The notes under the pieces are model-generated. The model was not told where the DNA came from. It saw only the letters and a list, made by a program, of their open reading frames with translations, and ran no database searches. 52,691 nt of DNA from NCBI RefSeq assembly GCF_002843305.1, contig NZ_PGSG01000102.1:1-52691 (forward strand). Reading direction: 5' to 3'. The position numbers and the translations under genes were made by a program. Origin of the DNA: Streptomyces barkulensis. Lineage in GTDB: Bacteria; Actinomycetota; Actinomycetes; Streptomycetales; Streptomycetaceae. Every line of letters starts with the position of its first letter. Position 1 is the first letter of the stretch. Of the stretch, positions 34,944 through 43,259 are shown one piece after another.

Positions 34944-36242
34944 ATGAAGGCTGTGGTGTGGCACGGCGTCGGCGACATCAGGGTGGACGAGGTGCCGGAA
35001 CCGAAGATCCACGAACCGTACGACGCGATCGTGCGGATCACCTCCTCGGCGATCTGCGGGACCGACCTGCACTTCGTACGCGGCACGATGCCGGGCATGA
35101 AGGAGGGCCGGATCCTGGGCCACGAGGCCGTCGGGGTCGTGGAGGAGGTCGGCGCGGGCGTGCGGAACTTCCGCCCGGGTGACCGGGTGGTGGTGCCCTC
35201 CACGGTCGCCTGCGGGACGTGCAGCTACTGCCGGGCCGGCTACTACGCCCAGTGCGACAACGCCAACCCCGGCGGACGCCGGGCGGGCACGGTGTTCTTC
35301 GGCGGCCCCGAGGCGGCCGGCGGCCTGGACGGGCTGCAGGCGGAGTACGCCCGGATCCCGTACGCGCACGTCGGGCTGGTGCCGCTGCCGGACACCGTCG
35401 ACGACGCGCAGGCGATCCTGCTGTCCGACATCTACCCCACGGCGTGGTTCGGCGCGCGGCTGGCGGAGATCGGCTCCGGCGACACGGTCGCGGTCCTCGG
35501 CGCCGGCCCCGTGGGCCAGTCCGCGATCGCCTGTGCCCGGCTCCAGGGCGCCGGGCGGATCATCGTGGTGGACGGCGTCTCCGACCGTCTGGACCTGGCC
35601 CGCGACCAGCACGCCGAGACGGTCGACTTCAACGCCGAGGAACCCGTCGAGGCGATCCTGGACCTGACCGGCGGGATCGGCGTGGACCGGGTGATCGACG
35701 CCGTCGGCGTCGACGCGCAGCGCCCCGCCCACGGCCCGGCCGCCGAATCCCTGGCCGGGCGGGCGGAGGAGTTCGACCGCGAGCGCGACGAGGCCGCCCC
35801 CGAGCAGCGGCCCGACGGCGACACCTGGGTCCCCGGCGACGCGCCGTCGCTGGCGGCCCGCTGGGCGGTGCGGATGGCGGCGAAGGCCGGCACGGTGGGA
35901 ACCATCGGGGTCTATCCGCCGCAGGTGGAGCACTATCCGTTCGGCGAGGCGTTCATGAAGAACCTCACCCTGCGGATGGGCAACTGCAACCACCGCCGCT
36001 ACCTGCCCCGACTGGTGTCCATGGTCGCCTCCGGCGAGCTGGACCCGACCCCGCTGCTCACCCGCTGGGCCGAGGTGCCGGACGCGGTGGAGGCGTACCG
36101 GACGTTCGACCGCCGGGAGTCGGGTTGGACGAAGGCGGCCCTCGGCGTGGAAGGCCGCGGCTCGGTCGCCCCCGGCCTCGGCGAGGCGGCCGGTACCGGG
36201 GCGGCCACCACTGCGGGGAGCGGTGGGACCGGGAGGAGGTGA
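34944..36242 (+). CDS. Zinc-dependent alcohol/formaldehyde dehydrogenase family protein
   Basis: 432 residues, medium-chain dehydrogenase. Catalytic zinc ligands lie in AICGTDLHF (Cys about 38) and GHEAVG (about 61); structural zinc Cys occur in CGTCSYCRAGYYAQC (about 92-106). NAD(P) motif AVLGAGPVGQSA (about 186). An insertion of about 45 residues (EEFDRERDEAAPEQRPDG region) before YPPQ is typical of the glutathione-independent formaldehyde dehydrogenase branch. AGGAGGG precedes ATG 34944. It abuts a tRNA-derived repeat. Confidence 0.88.
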   Translation: MKAVVWHGVGDIRVDEVPEPKIHEPYDAIVRITSSAICGTDLHFVRGTMPGMKEGRILGHEAVGVVEEVGAGVRNFRPGDRVVVPSTVACGTCSYCRAGYYAQCDNANPGGRRAGTVFFGGPEAAGGLDGLQAEYARIPYAHVGLVPLPDTVDDAQAILLSDIYPTAWFGARLAEIGSGDTVAVLGAGPVGQSAIACARLQGAGRIIVVDGVSDRLDLARDQHAETVDFNAEEPVEAILDLTGGIGVDRVIDAVGVDAQRPAHGPAAESLAGRAEEFDRERDEAAPEQRPDGDTWVPGDAPSLAARWAVRMAAKAGTVGTIGVYPPQVEHYPFGEAFMKNLTLRMGNCNHRRYLPRLVSMVASGELDPTPLLTRWAEVPDAVEAYRTFDRRESGWTKAALGVEGRGSVAPGLGEAAGTGAATTAGSGGTGRR

Positions 36243-36257
36243 CCGCCCTGGCGGCGG

Positions 36258-36388
36258 GCGTGCCGCCAGACGACGGAAGACGCTCCGAACTGGGTTTTCT
36301 CCCGGCCGAAGCACCTTCCGGCCCTGCCGGGACGACAGGGCCGGAAGGTGCGCCCCTCGCCCCCCGGTCCAGCCGAAGGCCGCCGTTT
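36258..36388. repeat. Degenerate copy of tRNA-Pro 3' end and its flank (left att-like scar)
   Basis: Aligns over about 130 bp with 48544-48675: shared blocks include CAGACGACG, GGCCGAAGC, CCTTCCGG, GGGACGACAGG and GGTCCAGCCGAAGGC / AGTCCAGCCGAAGGC. The T-arm part has been replaced, so it is no longer tRNA-like. It sits in the same orientation as the right copy and the two bracket the 12.3-kb arsenic/ABC/Cmx block. I infer an old integration scar. Confidence 0.65.
36311..36351 (+). terminator. Perfect 16-bp stem inside the left scar
   Basis: GCACCTTCCGGCCCTG pairs exactly with 36336-36351 around a 9-base loop. In the right copy the corresponding stretch cannot pair in this way, so the pairing arose with the degeneration. 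It would end transcription of the dehydrogenase gene 68 bp upstream. Confidence 0.6.
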
Positions 36389-36503
36389 CACAGGGCGTAG
36401 TAGACGCCCCCCAGCCGGTGATCCGGGTGATGCAGAGGGCGGGAAGTGCGGGGCCGCGACCGGTCCCCCGATCCGGTCGCGGCCCCGCTGCCGGGAGGGG
36501 CGG

Positions 36504-37994
36504 TCATGCGCCGCAGCAGCCTCCGCCGGTCTGGGTCTGGTCGGCCGGTGCGGCCTGTTCGGTCTGCGCGGCCGGAGCCGGAGCCGGAGCCGGAGCCGTG
36601 GCCGGGGTGGCGGCCGCCGCGGTGGCCGTTGCGGCGGTGGCGAGCCGGACGGGCTGCGGTTCGGGTGCGGGGGCACCGCAGCAGCCTCCGCCGGCCTGGT
36701 CGTCTTCGGTCGCCTCGGGAGCGTCGAAGAGTCCGGCGCCGCCGCACACCCCGGTCTCCGGCAGCGTCAGTTCCACCCGGTCGGCCGACTCCAGGTCCCC
36801 GGCGAGGGCGGCGACGACCGAGCGGACCTGCTCGTAGCCGGTCATGGCCAGGAAGGTCGGGGCGCGGCCGTAGGACTTCATGCCCACCAGGTACACGCCC
36901 CGCTCGGGGTGGGACAGCTGGCGGTGGCCGTGGGGGTAGACGGTGCCGCAGGAGTGGACGTTGGGATCGATCAGCGGGGCCAGCTCCACCGGTGCCTGGA
37001 GGCGCTCGTCCAGGCCCAGGCGCAGTTCGGACAGGAAGGACAGGTCGGGGCGGAAGCCGGTGAGGACGATGAGCTGGTCGACCGGTTCCAGCCGCCGCCC
37101 GTCCTCGCCGACCAGTACCAGGCGCCCGTCGCCGTCGCGTTCGATGGCCTGGGTGCGGAAGCCGGTGACGGCGTCGGCGTAACCGTCGTCCACGGCGGCC
37201 TTGGCGGCGAGCCCGAGGGCGCCGCGGGCGGGGAGCTGGTCGGCCTGGCCGCCGCCGAAGGTGGAGCCGGAGATGCCCCGGCGCAGGATCCAGGTGGCGT
37301 GGGTGCCCTCGCCGTCGTCGGTGCGGGCGAGGTCGGCCAGGTAGGCCAGCGCGGTGAAGGCGGAGGCGCCCGAGCCGATCACGGCCGTGCGCCTGCCCGC
37401 GTAGCGGGCGCGCACGTCCGGGTCGGCGAGGTCGGGGACGCGGTAGGCGATGCGGTCGGCCGCGGCGTGCTCGCCGAGCGCGGGCAGGCCGTCGCCGCCG
37501 GCCGGGCCCGGGGCGGTCCAGGTGCCGGAGGCGTCGATGACCGCGCGGGCCGGGGTGCGCTCCTCGCGGCCGTCGGCGTACCGGATGTGGACGGTGAAGG
37601 GCTGGTTCTCGCGGTCGGCGTCCACGACGCGGTCGCGCCCCGTCCGGGAGACGCCGGTGACGGTGGCGCCGTAGCGCACCCGCTGGCCGAGGGCGTCGGC
37701 CAGCGGCTTCAGGTAGTGCTCGGCCCAGTCGCCGCCGGAGGGGTAGGCCGAGGCGTCGGGCCGGACCCAGCCGGTGGGGGCGAGCAGCTTCTCGGCGGCC
37801 GGGTCGACGACCTCGCCCCAGGGGGAGAACAGCCGCACGTGGGCCCACTGGCGTACCGCGCTGCCCGCGGCCAGCCCGGCCTCCAGGACCAGCGGTTCGA
37901 TGCCGCGTTCGGTCAGATGGGCGGCGGCGGCCAGGCCGACGGGGCCGGCTCCGATGACGACGACGGGCGGTTCGGCGGTGGCGGGCGCGTTCAC
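36504..37994 (-). CDS. FAD/NAD(P)-binding flavoprotein with twin C-terminal CC motifs, arsenic-linked
   Basis: 496 residues. FAD-binding VVIGAGPVGLAAAAH at the start and a second Rossmann motif AVIGSGASAFTALAYL near residue 192, as in flavin monooxygenases. The C-terminus carries GGGCCGA twice (about 435-441 and 490-496), linked by an Ala/Pro/Thr run coded by GCCGGA repeats. Adjacent cysteines of this kind bind As(III) or other soft metals. GTG 37994 has GAGGAG upstream. It is divergent from an ArsR gene with shared operators, so arsenite-inducible oxidation is likely; substrate unknown. Confidence 0.8.
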   Translation of the reverse strand: MNAPATAEPPVVVIGAGPVGLAAAAHLTERGIEPLVLEAGLAAGSAVRQWAHVRLFSPWGEVVDPAAEKLLAPTGWVRPDASAYPSGGDWAEHYLKPLADALGQRVRYGATVTGVSRTGRDRVVDADRENQPFTVHIRYADGREERTPARAVIDASGTWTAPGPAGGDGLPALGEHAAADRIAYRVPDLADPDVRARYAGRRTAVIGSGASAFTALAYLADLARTDDGEGTHATWILRRGISGSTFGGGQADQLPARGALGLAAKAAVDDGYADAVTGFRTQAIERDGDGRLVLVGEDGRRLEPVDQLIVLTGFRPDLSFLSELRLGLDERLQAPVELAPLIDPNVHSCGTVYPHGHRQLSHPERGVYLVGMKSYGRAPTFLAMTGYEQVRSVVAALAGDLESADRVELTLPETGVCGGAGLFDAPEATEDDQAGGGCCGAPAPEPQPVRLATAATATAAAATPATAPAPAPAPAAQTEQAAPADQTQTGGGCCGA

Positions 37995-38012
37995 GGCGGC
38001 TCCTCGGGTGTT

Positions 38013-38026
38013 TCGACATCTGTCGA
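38013..38026. promoter_or_regulatory. ArsR-type operator (palindrome) near the flavoprotein gene
   Basis: TCGACATCTGTCGA, a perfect 6+2+6 palindrome 19 bp upstream of the leftward flavoprotein start. The TCGAC half-site recurs in the other two sites of this intergenic region. Confidence 0.6.
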
Positions 38027-38052
38027 TGGCTTGCGCGGCCAGCATGACACCT

Positions 38053-38088
38053 GCTTCGACGTCCGTCAACATAGACGATTGTCGAAGC
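38053..38088. promoter_or_regulatory. ArsR-type operator, extended inverted repeat
   Basis: GCTTCGAC and GTCGAAGC arms (8 bp, perfect), 20-base spacer containing GTCAACATAGACG. The spacer motif GTCAACATAGA recurs at 38196-38227, arguing for a specific protein site. Confidence 0.65.
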
Positions 38089-38195
38089 GGGTCGCGTCAT
38101 CCCGCCACCGGTCGCACACGTCCGCAGGGCCTCTTCCGCGGCCGGGCTCCGAGCTGCCGGGCGAGAGGCTGCTCCGGCAGCCCCTCGCCCTCTGG

Positions 38196-38227
38196 TTCGA
38201 CATGTGTCAACATAGATGTATGTCGAA
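38196..38227. promoter_or_regulatory. ArsR-type operator overlapping the arsR start
   Basis: TTCGACAT and ATGTCGAA arms (8 bp, perfect) around a 16-base spacer with GTCAACATAGATG. The right arm includes the ATG of arsR, so the repressor would cover its own start. This supports autoregulation. Confidence 0.7.
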
Positions 38228-38588
38228 TGCGAAGGTGCTGCCGCTGCTGGAGACCGGTTCCGTGGAGCCGTGCTGCCCGCCGCTGACCGAACGCCCCTTC
38301 ACCGCCGAGGAGGCCGAGCGCGCGGCCAGGATGTTCAAGGCGCTGGGCGACCCGGTCCGGCTGCGACTGTTCTCCGCGGTCGCCTCCCACCCGGGCGGGG
38401 AGGCGTGCGTGTGCGACATCTCCGATGTCGGCGTCTCGCAGCCGACCGTCTCCCACCACCTGAAGAAGCTCAGGGAAGCCGGTCTGCTCACCTCCGAGCG
38501 GCGCGGCACCTGGGTGTACTACCGCGTCGAGCCGTCCGTGCTCGCCGCGATGAGCCGGCTCCTGACGAGCGCGTCCGCGGTGGCCTGA
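38220..38588 (+). CDS. arsR: ArsR-family arsenite-responsive repressor
   Basis: 122 residues. Winged helix with FKALGDPVRLRLF (about 40), metal-binding motif ACVCDISDVG (about 62; the ELCVCDL type that senses As(III)), and recognition helix VSQPTVSHHLKKLREAGLL. An N-terminal pair EPCCPP may add ligands. ATG 38220 lies in the operator and there is little room for a leader, so the mRNA may be nearly leaderless. It is divergent from the CC-motif flavoprotein. Confidence 0.9.
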   Translation: MSNAKVLPLLETGSVEPCCPPLTERPFTAEEAERAARMFKALGDPVRLRLFSAVASHPGGEACVCDISDVGVSQPTVSHHLKKLREAGLLTSERRGTWVYYRVEPSVLAAMSRLLTSASAVA

Positions 38589-38675
38589 CCGCCGCGGACG
38601 CCGGTGAGGTCCCGGCGGCCCGCCGGAAGGCACCGGCGAGGACCGGAAAGCGCGGGTGAGGACCGGCGAGGAAGG

Positions 38676-39734
38676 TCAGCGCAGCAGGTCCGAGATCTGC
38701 CGCGCCGCTTCCCGTGCGGGGCGCCCGACGCCGATGAGGGTGGCCGAGGCGGGCCCGGTCCAGTCGCCGTAGCCGAGCAGGTGCAGGCGTGGTTCCGCCG
38801 CCGCCCGGGTGCCGTCGGCGGCGATGCGGCCGCGTGTTCCGCGCAGGGCGAGCGGGGAGAGGTGGGACAGGGCGGGGCGGAAGCCGGTGCACCAGACGAC
38901 CGCGTCCGCGCCGGCGGTGGTGCCGTCGGCCCAGGCGACACCGCCGGCGGTGAGGCGGGCGAACATCGGGGACGCCTTGAGCAGCCCGGCGTCCCTGGCC
39001 TCGCGCACGGGCGGCACGGCGACGATGTCGCCCAGGGAGGCCACACCGCCGGTGTCGGCGCGGCCCTCGTCCAGAGCGCGGCGCCGCGCGGTGGCGGTGT
39101 CGAACAGGGCCCGGCCGTCGATGTCGTCGGCCAGGAACCTCGGCGGGCGAGCGGTCACCCACGTCACCTCCACGCCGGCCAGTGCGAGGTCGGCGGCGAT
39201 CTGGGCGCCGGAGTTGCCGCCGCCGACCACGATGACGCGCCGGCCGGCGAACTGTCCGGGGTTCCGGTAGCCGGTGGTGTGCAACTGCCCGCCCCGGAAC
39301 GCCTCGTGTCCGGGGACGGCCGGGAGGAAGGGGCGCCACCAGGTGCCGGTGGCCGAGACCACGGCCCGCGCCGACCAGGCACCGGAGTCGGTCTCCACCC
39401 GCAGTCGCTCCCCGTCGCGGCGGACGGCGCGAACGCGGACGCCCCGCAGCACGGGCAGGCTGTAGCGCTTCTCGTAGTCGGCGAGGTAGCCCACGACGTG
39501 GGCGGCCTCCGGGTATGCCTCGCCGGGCTGTGCGGGCATGGGCCACCCGGGCAGCGAGGAGTACGCGGCGGGGGAGAACAGGCGCAGGGAGTCCCAGGTG
39601 TGCCGCCAGGCGCCACCGGGCGCCTCCTGGGCGTCGAGGACGGTGAAGTCCAGGCCCTGGCGGCGCAGGTGGTAGCCGACGGCGAGCCCTGCCTGGCCGC
39701 CGCCGACCACCACCACATCCGTGCGCTCCGTCAT
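38676..39734 (-). CDS. arsO: ArsO-type flavin-dependent monooxygenase
   Basis: 352 residues. FAD motif VVVVGGGQAGLAVGYH at the start; SLRLFSPAAYSSLPGW is typical of the ArsO family; NADP motif VIVVGGGNSGAQIA about residue 168. Last gene of the leftward arsR-acr3-arsO unit, overlapping acr3 by four bases. ArsO is associated with ars operons and thought to oxidise arsenic species or use flavin chemistry in resistance; its exact reaction is not established from sequence. Confidence 0.85.
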   Translation of the reverse strand: MTERTDVVVVGGGQAGLAVGYHLRRQGLDFTVLDAQEAPGGAWRHTWDSLRLFSPAAYSSLPGWPMPAQPGEAYPEAAHVVGYLADYEKRYSLPVLRGVRVRAVRRDGERLRVETDSGAWSARAVVSATGTWWRPFLPAVPGHEAFRGGQLHTTGYRNPGQFAGRRVIVVGGGNSGAQIAADLALAGVEVTWVTARPPRFLADDIDGRALFDTATARRRALDEGRADTGGVASLGDIVAVPPVREARDAGLLKASPMFARLTAGGVAWADGTTAGADAVVWCTGFRPALSHLSPLALRGTRGRIAADGTRAAAEPRLHLLGYGDWTGPASATLIGVGRPAREAARQISDLLR

Positions 39735-40855
39735 GACCCCGGCCGTGCCGCGGTGAACTTCCTGCGCCAGGCGAGGGCGACGTAGACCAGGGCGATGAGG
39801 ACGGGGACCTCGATGAGCGGGCCGACGACGCCGGCCAGGGCCTGGCCGGAGGTGACGCCGAAGGTGGCGATGGCCACCGCGATGGCCAGCTCGAAGTTGT
39901 TGCCGGCGGCGGTGAAGGCCAGGGTGGTGGTGCGCTCGTAGGCCAGGCCGATGGCCTTGCCCAGGGCGAAGGTGCCGAAGAACATCAGCGCGAAGTAGAC
40001 CAGTAGCGGCAGCGCGATGCGGGCGACGTCGAGCGGCTGGGAGGTGATCGTCCTCCCCTGGAGGGCGAAGAGGACGACGATGGTGAACAGCAGCCCGTAC
40101 AGCGCCCAGGGACCGATCTTCGGCAGGAAGCGCCGCTCGTAGTTCTCGCGGCCCGTCCTCCGCTCGCCCAGGCGGCGGGTGAGGTAGCCGGCCAGCAGGG
40201 GGACGCCGAGGAAGACGGCGACGTTGGCGGCGATCTCCCAGGCGGAGACGTCCAGGGCCGCGCCGTCGCCCAGGCCGAGCCAGCCGGGCAGCAGATCGAG
40301 GTAGAACCAGCCCAGCAGGCCGAAGGCCAGGACCTGGAAGACGGAGTTCAGCGCGACCAGGACGGCGGCGGCCTCGCGGTCGCCGCAGGCCAGGTCGTTC
40401 CAGATGATGACCATGGCGATGCAGCGGGCCAGGCCGACGATGATCAGGCCGGTGCGGTACTCGGGCAGGTCGGGCAGGAAGATCCAGGCCAGGGCGAACA
40501 TCACCGCCGGACCGACGATCCAGTTGACCACCAGGGAGGAGACCATCAGACGGCGGTCGCCGGTGACGGCGTCCAGGCGGTCGTAGCGGACCTTGGCCAG
40601 CACCGGGTACATCATGATCAGCAGACCGAGGGCGATGGGCAGGGAGATGCCGCCGATCTCGACCTTGCTCAGAGTGTCGTTCAGGCCGGGGACCAGCCGG
40701 CCCAGACCCAGGCCGGCGGCCATGGCGGCCAGGATCCACACCGCCAGGAAACGGTCGAGTGTGGAGAGTCTTCCGGCGATCGAGTCGTCTGTGGCGGCGG
40801 ATCCTGCGGCGGGCCCCGCGGCGGGGGGCCGGGGGGTGGGGTCGGTCGCGGTCAC
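39731..40855 (-). CDS. acr3: ACR3-family arsenite efflux permease
   Basis: 374 residues, ten helices. The ACR3 signature cysteine is present in NDLACGDREAAAVLVALNSV (about residue 150), and GLARCIAMVIIWND lies before it. The second conserved functional region FTAAGNNFELAIAVAI (about 310) is intact. Four-base overlaps with arsR upstream and arsO downstream show a coupled operon. GTG start 40855. The N-terminal 25 residues are Pro/Ala-rich. Confidence 0.92.
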   Translation of the reverse strand: MTATDPTPRPPAAGPAAGSAATDDSIAGRLSTLDRFLAVWILAAMAAGLGLGRLVPGLNDTLSKVEIGGISLPIALGLLIMMYPVLAKVRYDRLDAVTGDRRLMVSSLVVNWIVGPAVMFALAWIFLPDLPEYRTGLIIVGLARCIAMVIIWNDLACGDREAAAVLVALNSVFQVLAFGLLGWFYLDLLPGWLGLGDGAALDVSAWEIAANVAVFLGVPLLAGYLTRRLGERRTGRENYERRFLPKIGPWALYGLLFTIVVLFALQGRTITSQPLDVARIALPLLVYFALMFFGTFALGKAIGLAYERTTTLAFTAAGNNFELAIAVAIATFGVTSGQALAGVVGPLIEVPVLIALVYVALAWRRKFTAARPGS

Positions 40856-41166
40856 GGGCAGGCCCTTTTCGTCTCGGCGGCGCGGGTGGTGCGGGCGGTG
40901 CGGGCCAGCTCGGTGAAGGAGCGTCCCAGACACTCGATGACGTCGGGGCGCAGCCGGTAGTAGGTGTACCGGCCGCACGGTTCGGTCTCCACGACGCCGG
41001 CCTCGCGCAGCACGCGCAGGTGGTTGGAGAGATTGGTCTGCTTGGCCCCGGTCTCGGCCACCAGGTGGGTGGTGCACAGGGTCTCGGTGGCCAGCAGGGT
41101 CACGATGCGCATCCTGAGCGGATCGGCGAGCACCCGGATCAGGTCAGTGTCGACTGACGTCAGCAT
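40852..41166 (-). CDS. arsR: ArsR-family repressor of the ars operon
   Basis: 104 residues. Winged helix: VLADPLRMRIVTLL, recognition helix KQTNLSNHLRVLREAGVV and wing PCGRYTYYRL. Cys at ETLCTTHL and EPCGRY could form the metal site; the arrangement differs from the CVCD repressor at 38220, so the two sense differently. ATG 41166. First gene of arsR-acr3-arsO, divergent from arsC. Confidence 0.9.
   Translation of the reverse strand: MLTSVDTDLIRVLADPLRMRIVTLLATETLCTTHLVAETGAKQTNLSNHLRVLREAGVVETEPCGRYTYYRLRPDVIECLGRSFTELARTARTTRAAETKRACP
41144..41157. promoter_or_regulatory. Possible ArsR operator at the arsR/arsC divergence
   Basis: TCAGT and ACTGA arms around GTCG, next to TGACGTCA, within the first codons of arsR. 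The region 41144-41180 is rich in short palindromes and lies between the divergent arsR and arsC starts, so it is the likely operator. Confidence 0.45.
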
Positions 41167-41238
41167 GCGCTGATACTGTCACATCGGCCCGGGGTGGTAC
41201 CACCCGGCCCCCTTCGACGAGCCGAAGAGAGAGCCCTC

Positions 41239-41664
41239 ATGTCCGACAAGCCGTCCGTGCTGTTCGTCTGCGTCCACAACGCCGGCCGCTCCCAGATGGC
41301 CGCCGCCTGGCTGACCCACCTGGCCGGCGACCGCGTGGAGGTCCGCTCCGCCGGATCCGCACCCGCCGACCGGATCAACCCCGCCGCCGTCGAGGCCATG
41401 CGGGAGGCCGGCGTCGACATGTCCGCCGAGGTGCCCAAGGTGCTCACCGTCGAGGCCGTCCGGACTGCCGACTACGTCATCACCATGGGCTGCGGCGACA
41501 CCTGCCCGGTCTTCCCCGGCAAGAAGTACCTCGACTGGAAGCTGGACGACCCGGCCGGGCAGGGCGTGGACGCCGTCCGCCCCATCCGCGACGAGATCCG
41601 CGCCCGGATCGAGGCCCTGATCACCGAGATCGACGCCGGAACCGACACCGGGCGGAAGGCGTGA
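41239..41664 (+). CDS. arsC: Arsenate reductase, low-molecular-weight phosphatase type
   Basis: 141 residues. P-loop CVHNAGRSQMAAAW holds the nucleophile Cys (about 11) and Arg; further Cys in TMGCGDTCP (about 80-85) supply the resolving thiols of thioredoxin-type ArsC; KYLDWKLDDP is the family Asp region. ATG 41239; RBS is weak (GAGAGAG). It reduces arsenate to arsenite for the ACR3 pump encoded by the divergent operon. Confidence 0.93.
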   Translation: MSDKPSVLFVCVHNAGRSQMAAAWLTHLAGDRVEVRSAGSAPADRINPAAVEAMREAGVDMSAEVPKVLTVEAVRTADYVITMGCGDTCPVFPGKKYLDWKLDDPAGQGVDAVRPIRDEIRARIEALITEIDAGTDTGRKA

Positions 41665-41686
41665 ACGCCCCACGACGGACACCGGC

Positions 41687-41990
41687 GTCCGCAATATGAT
41701 CGTCGACGGCTCCGGGCCGGCGGGATACACCGCGGCGCTCCATACCGCCCGCGCCGCCCTGCAGCCGCTGGTCCGCTGGTCTTCGAAGGCTCGGTGACCG
41801 CCGGCGGCGCGCTGATGAACACCACCGAGGTGGAGAACTTCCCCGGCTTCTGCGACGGCGTCATGGGCCCGGACCTGATGGACGACATGCGCGCCCAGGC
41901 CGAGCGGTCCGGCGCCGAACCGCTCGCCGACGGCGGCAAGCCGTCCGGCTGACCCTGCGCGACACCGCCGCCGACGGCACGGAGGTTCTC
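41687..41990 (+). pseudogene. Broken thioredoxin reductase (arsT/trxB) remnant
   Basis: Reads MIVDGSGPAGYTAALHTARA, the FAD-binding start of TrxB, then stops. The continuation (FEGSVTAGGALMNTTEVEN, then DDMRAQAERSGAE) is in another frame. The break is an exact 8-bp tandem duplication, CGCTGGTC at 41766-41773 and 41774-41781; removing one copy restores PLVFEGSVTAGG. A second disruption ends the gene after about 85 codons, leaving no CxxC redox site. Intact ars operons of streptomycetes carry trxB at this position after arsC. Confidence 0.75.
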
Positions 41991-42102
41991 CCGGCGAAAT
42001 GTCCTCGTTGGGTGACTCGGCCCAGGGGATTTTGCGAGCCGCGATGAGTCCTGCGGCGTTCGGCGGTCGTACTGTCGAACCCGTTACCGAGGAGGGCTTC
42101 CG

Positions 42103-42666
42103 ATGCGCAGCGTGACCTATTCGATGAGCGTCTCACTTGACGGCTACATCGTCGGGCCGGACGGCGACTTCGACTGGGCGGCACCCGACGAGGAGGTCTT
42201 CCGCTTCTGGATCGACGAGATCCGAGAGGTCGGCGTTCACCTGTTGGGGCGGCGACTGTACGAGACGATGCTGTACTGGGAGACCGCCGACCAGGACCCG
42301 TCGCTGGACGACTCAATGCTCGAGTGGGCCGCGCTCTGGAAGCCGCTCCCGAAGGTGGTGTTCTCGACCACGCTGTCGGCGGTGCAGGGCAACGCCCGCC
42401 TGGCCTCCGGCGGCCTGGCGGGGGAGATCGAGCGGTTGCGCGCCGAGCCGGGGGAGGGTGACATCGCGATCGGCGGCGCGACTCTCGCCGCCGAGGCGGC
42501 CGCGTCGGGTCTGATCGACGAGTACCGGACCGTGGTCTACCCGGTGCTGGTCGGCGGTGGCATTCCGTTCTTTCCCCGACGCGAGCGCCGGGTGGACCTC
42601 CAACTCGTCGAGACCCGCACCTTCGACTCGGGAGTCGTCCACCTCCGCTATCGCGTGGTGCGTTAG
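42103..42666 (+). CDS. Dihydrofolate reductase/RibD C-terminal domain family protein
   Basis: 187 residues. MSVSLDGYIVGPDGDFDW (start), LLGRRLYETMLYW (about 46) and GDIAIGGATLAAEAAASGLIDEYR (about 120) identify the RibD-C/DHFR-like fold that is common in actinobacteria and seldom a true folate enzyme. An NADPH-dependent reductase role is inferred. It stands alone with GGAGGG 7 bases before ATG 42103. Confidence 0.88.
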   Translation: MRSVTYSMSVSLDGYIVGPDGDFDWAAPDEEVFRFWIDEIREVGVHLLGRRLYETMLYWETADQDPSLDDSMLEWAALWKPLPKVVFSTTLSAVQGNARLASGGLAGEIERLRAEPGEGDIAIGGATLAAEAAASGLIDEYRTVVYPVLVGGGIPFFPRRERRVDLQLVETRTFDSGVVHLRYRVVR

Positions 42667-42883
42667 CCGGTTCGTCCGCCGCTCTGGAAACCACGGGTCG
42701 CCTCGCGCGGGAACGCGGCCCCGGTCGGCTTCGCTCCCCCTTCCGCTGAGGCCGGCGCCTGCGCACACGTGGTGCGCATGCCTGAGCGTGACGGCTTCAC
42801 GCCCCCATGCCACGTGGGAAGACCGGGGCAGGGGCGGTGTCCGGTTTCGGGAGGCCGGCGGAAGGCTGCGGGTCTTCCCGCGG

Positions 42884-43180
42884 GTGCGGCCTCTGTTCGC
42901 CCTGCCGCCTCGGCCGCGGCGTCCCCCGGCGGTGCGGCTCGGTCCCGGCCGGTGGGTGCGCCGGCAGCTCAACCACCGCTTCAGCGGTGCGACGGGTATC
43001 CGGGGCTGGTCGTACTGGCTGGACACGTTCACCATCGCCCACGGCCCGGTCGAGGCCGATGTGTTCCTCTCCACGCCCACGGTGTTCGTCGGCGAACAAG
43101 GGTCGCTCCGGCAACCCCGTGTCCTGACGTCGGCCACGGCCGCGGACGGCGTTGCGTCACCGAGGCGTCGGCTGTCCTGA
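42884..43180 (+). CDS. Hypothetical small protein
   Basis: 98 residues from GTG 42884, no clear ribosome site. It contains a Trp/aromatic-rich stretch (GRWVRRQLNHRFSGATGIRG, then WSYWLDTFTIAHGP) that looks protein-like. The reading frame remains open for longer upstream, so the true start is uncertain. Function unknown. Confidence 0.4.
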   Translation: MRPLFALPPRPRRPPAVRLGPGRWVRRQLNHRFSGATGIRGWSYWLDTFTIAHGPVEADVFLSTPTVFVGEQGSLRQPRVLTSATAADGVASPRRRLS

Positions 43181-43259
43181 CCGAGTGTTGCCGATTTGTC
43201 GGTGCGGAGGGGGCGTACCGGGTGGGCTCGGTGTCAGTGGCGCCGCGTACGGTCTGCGC

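Noticed and set aside
36504..41664. Considered as one ars operon.
   Set aside because: Two different ArsR proteins, two divergent promoters and convergent ends at 38589-38675 show two separate arsenic units.
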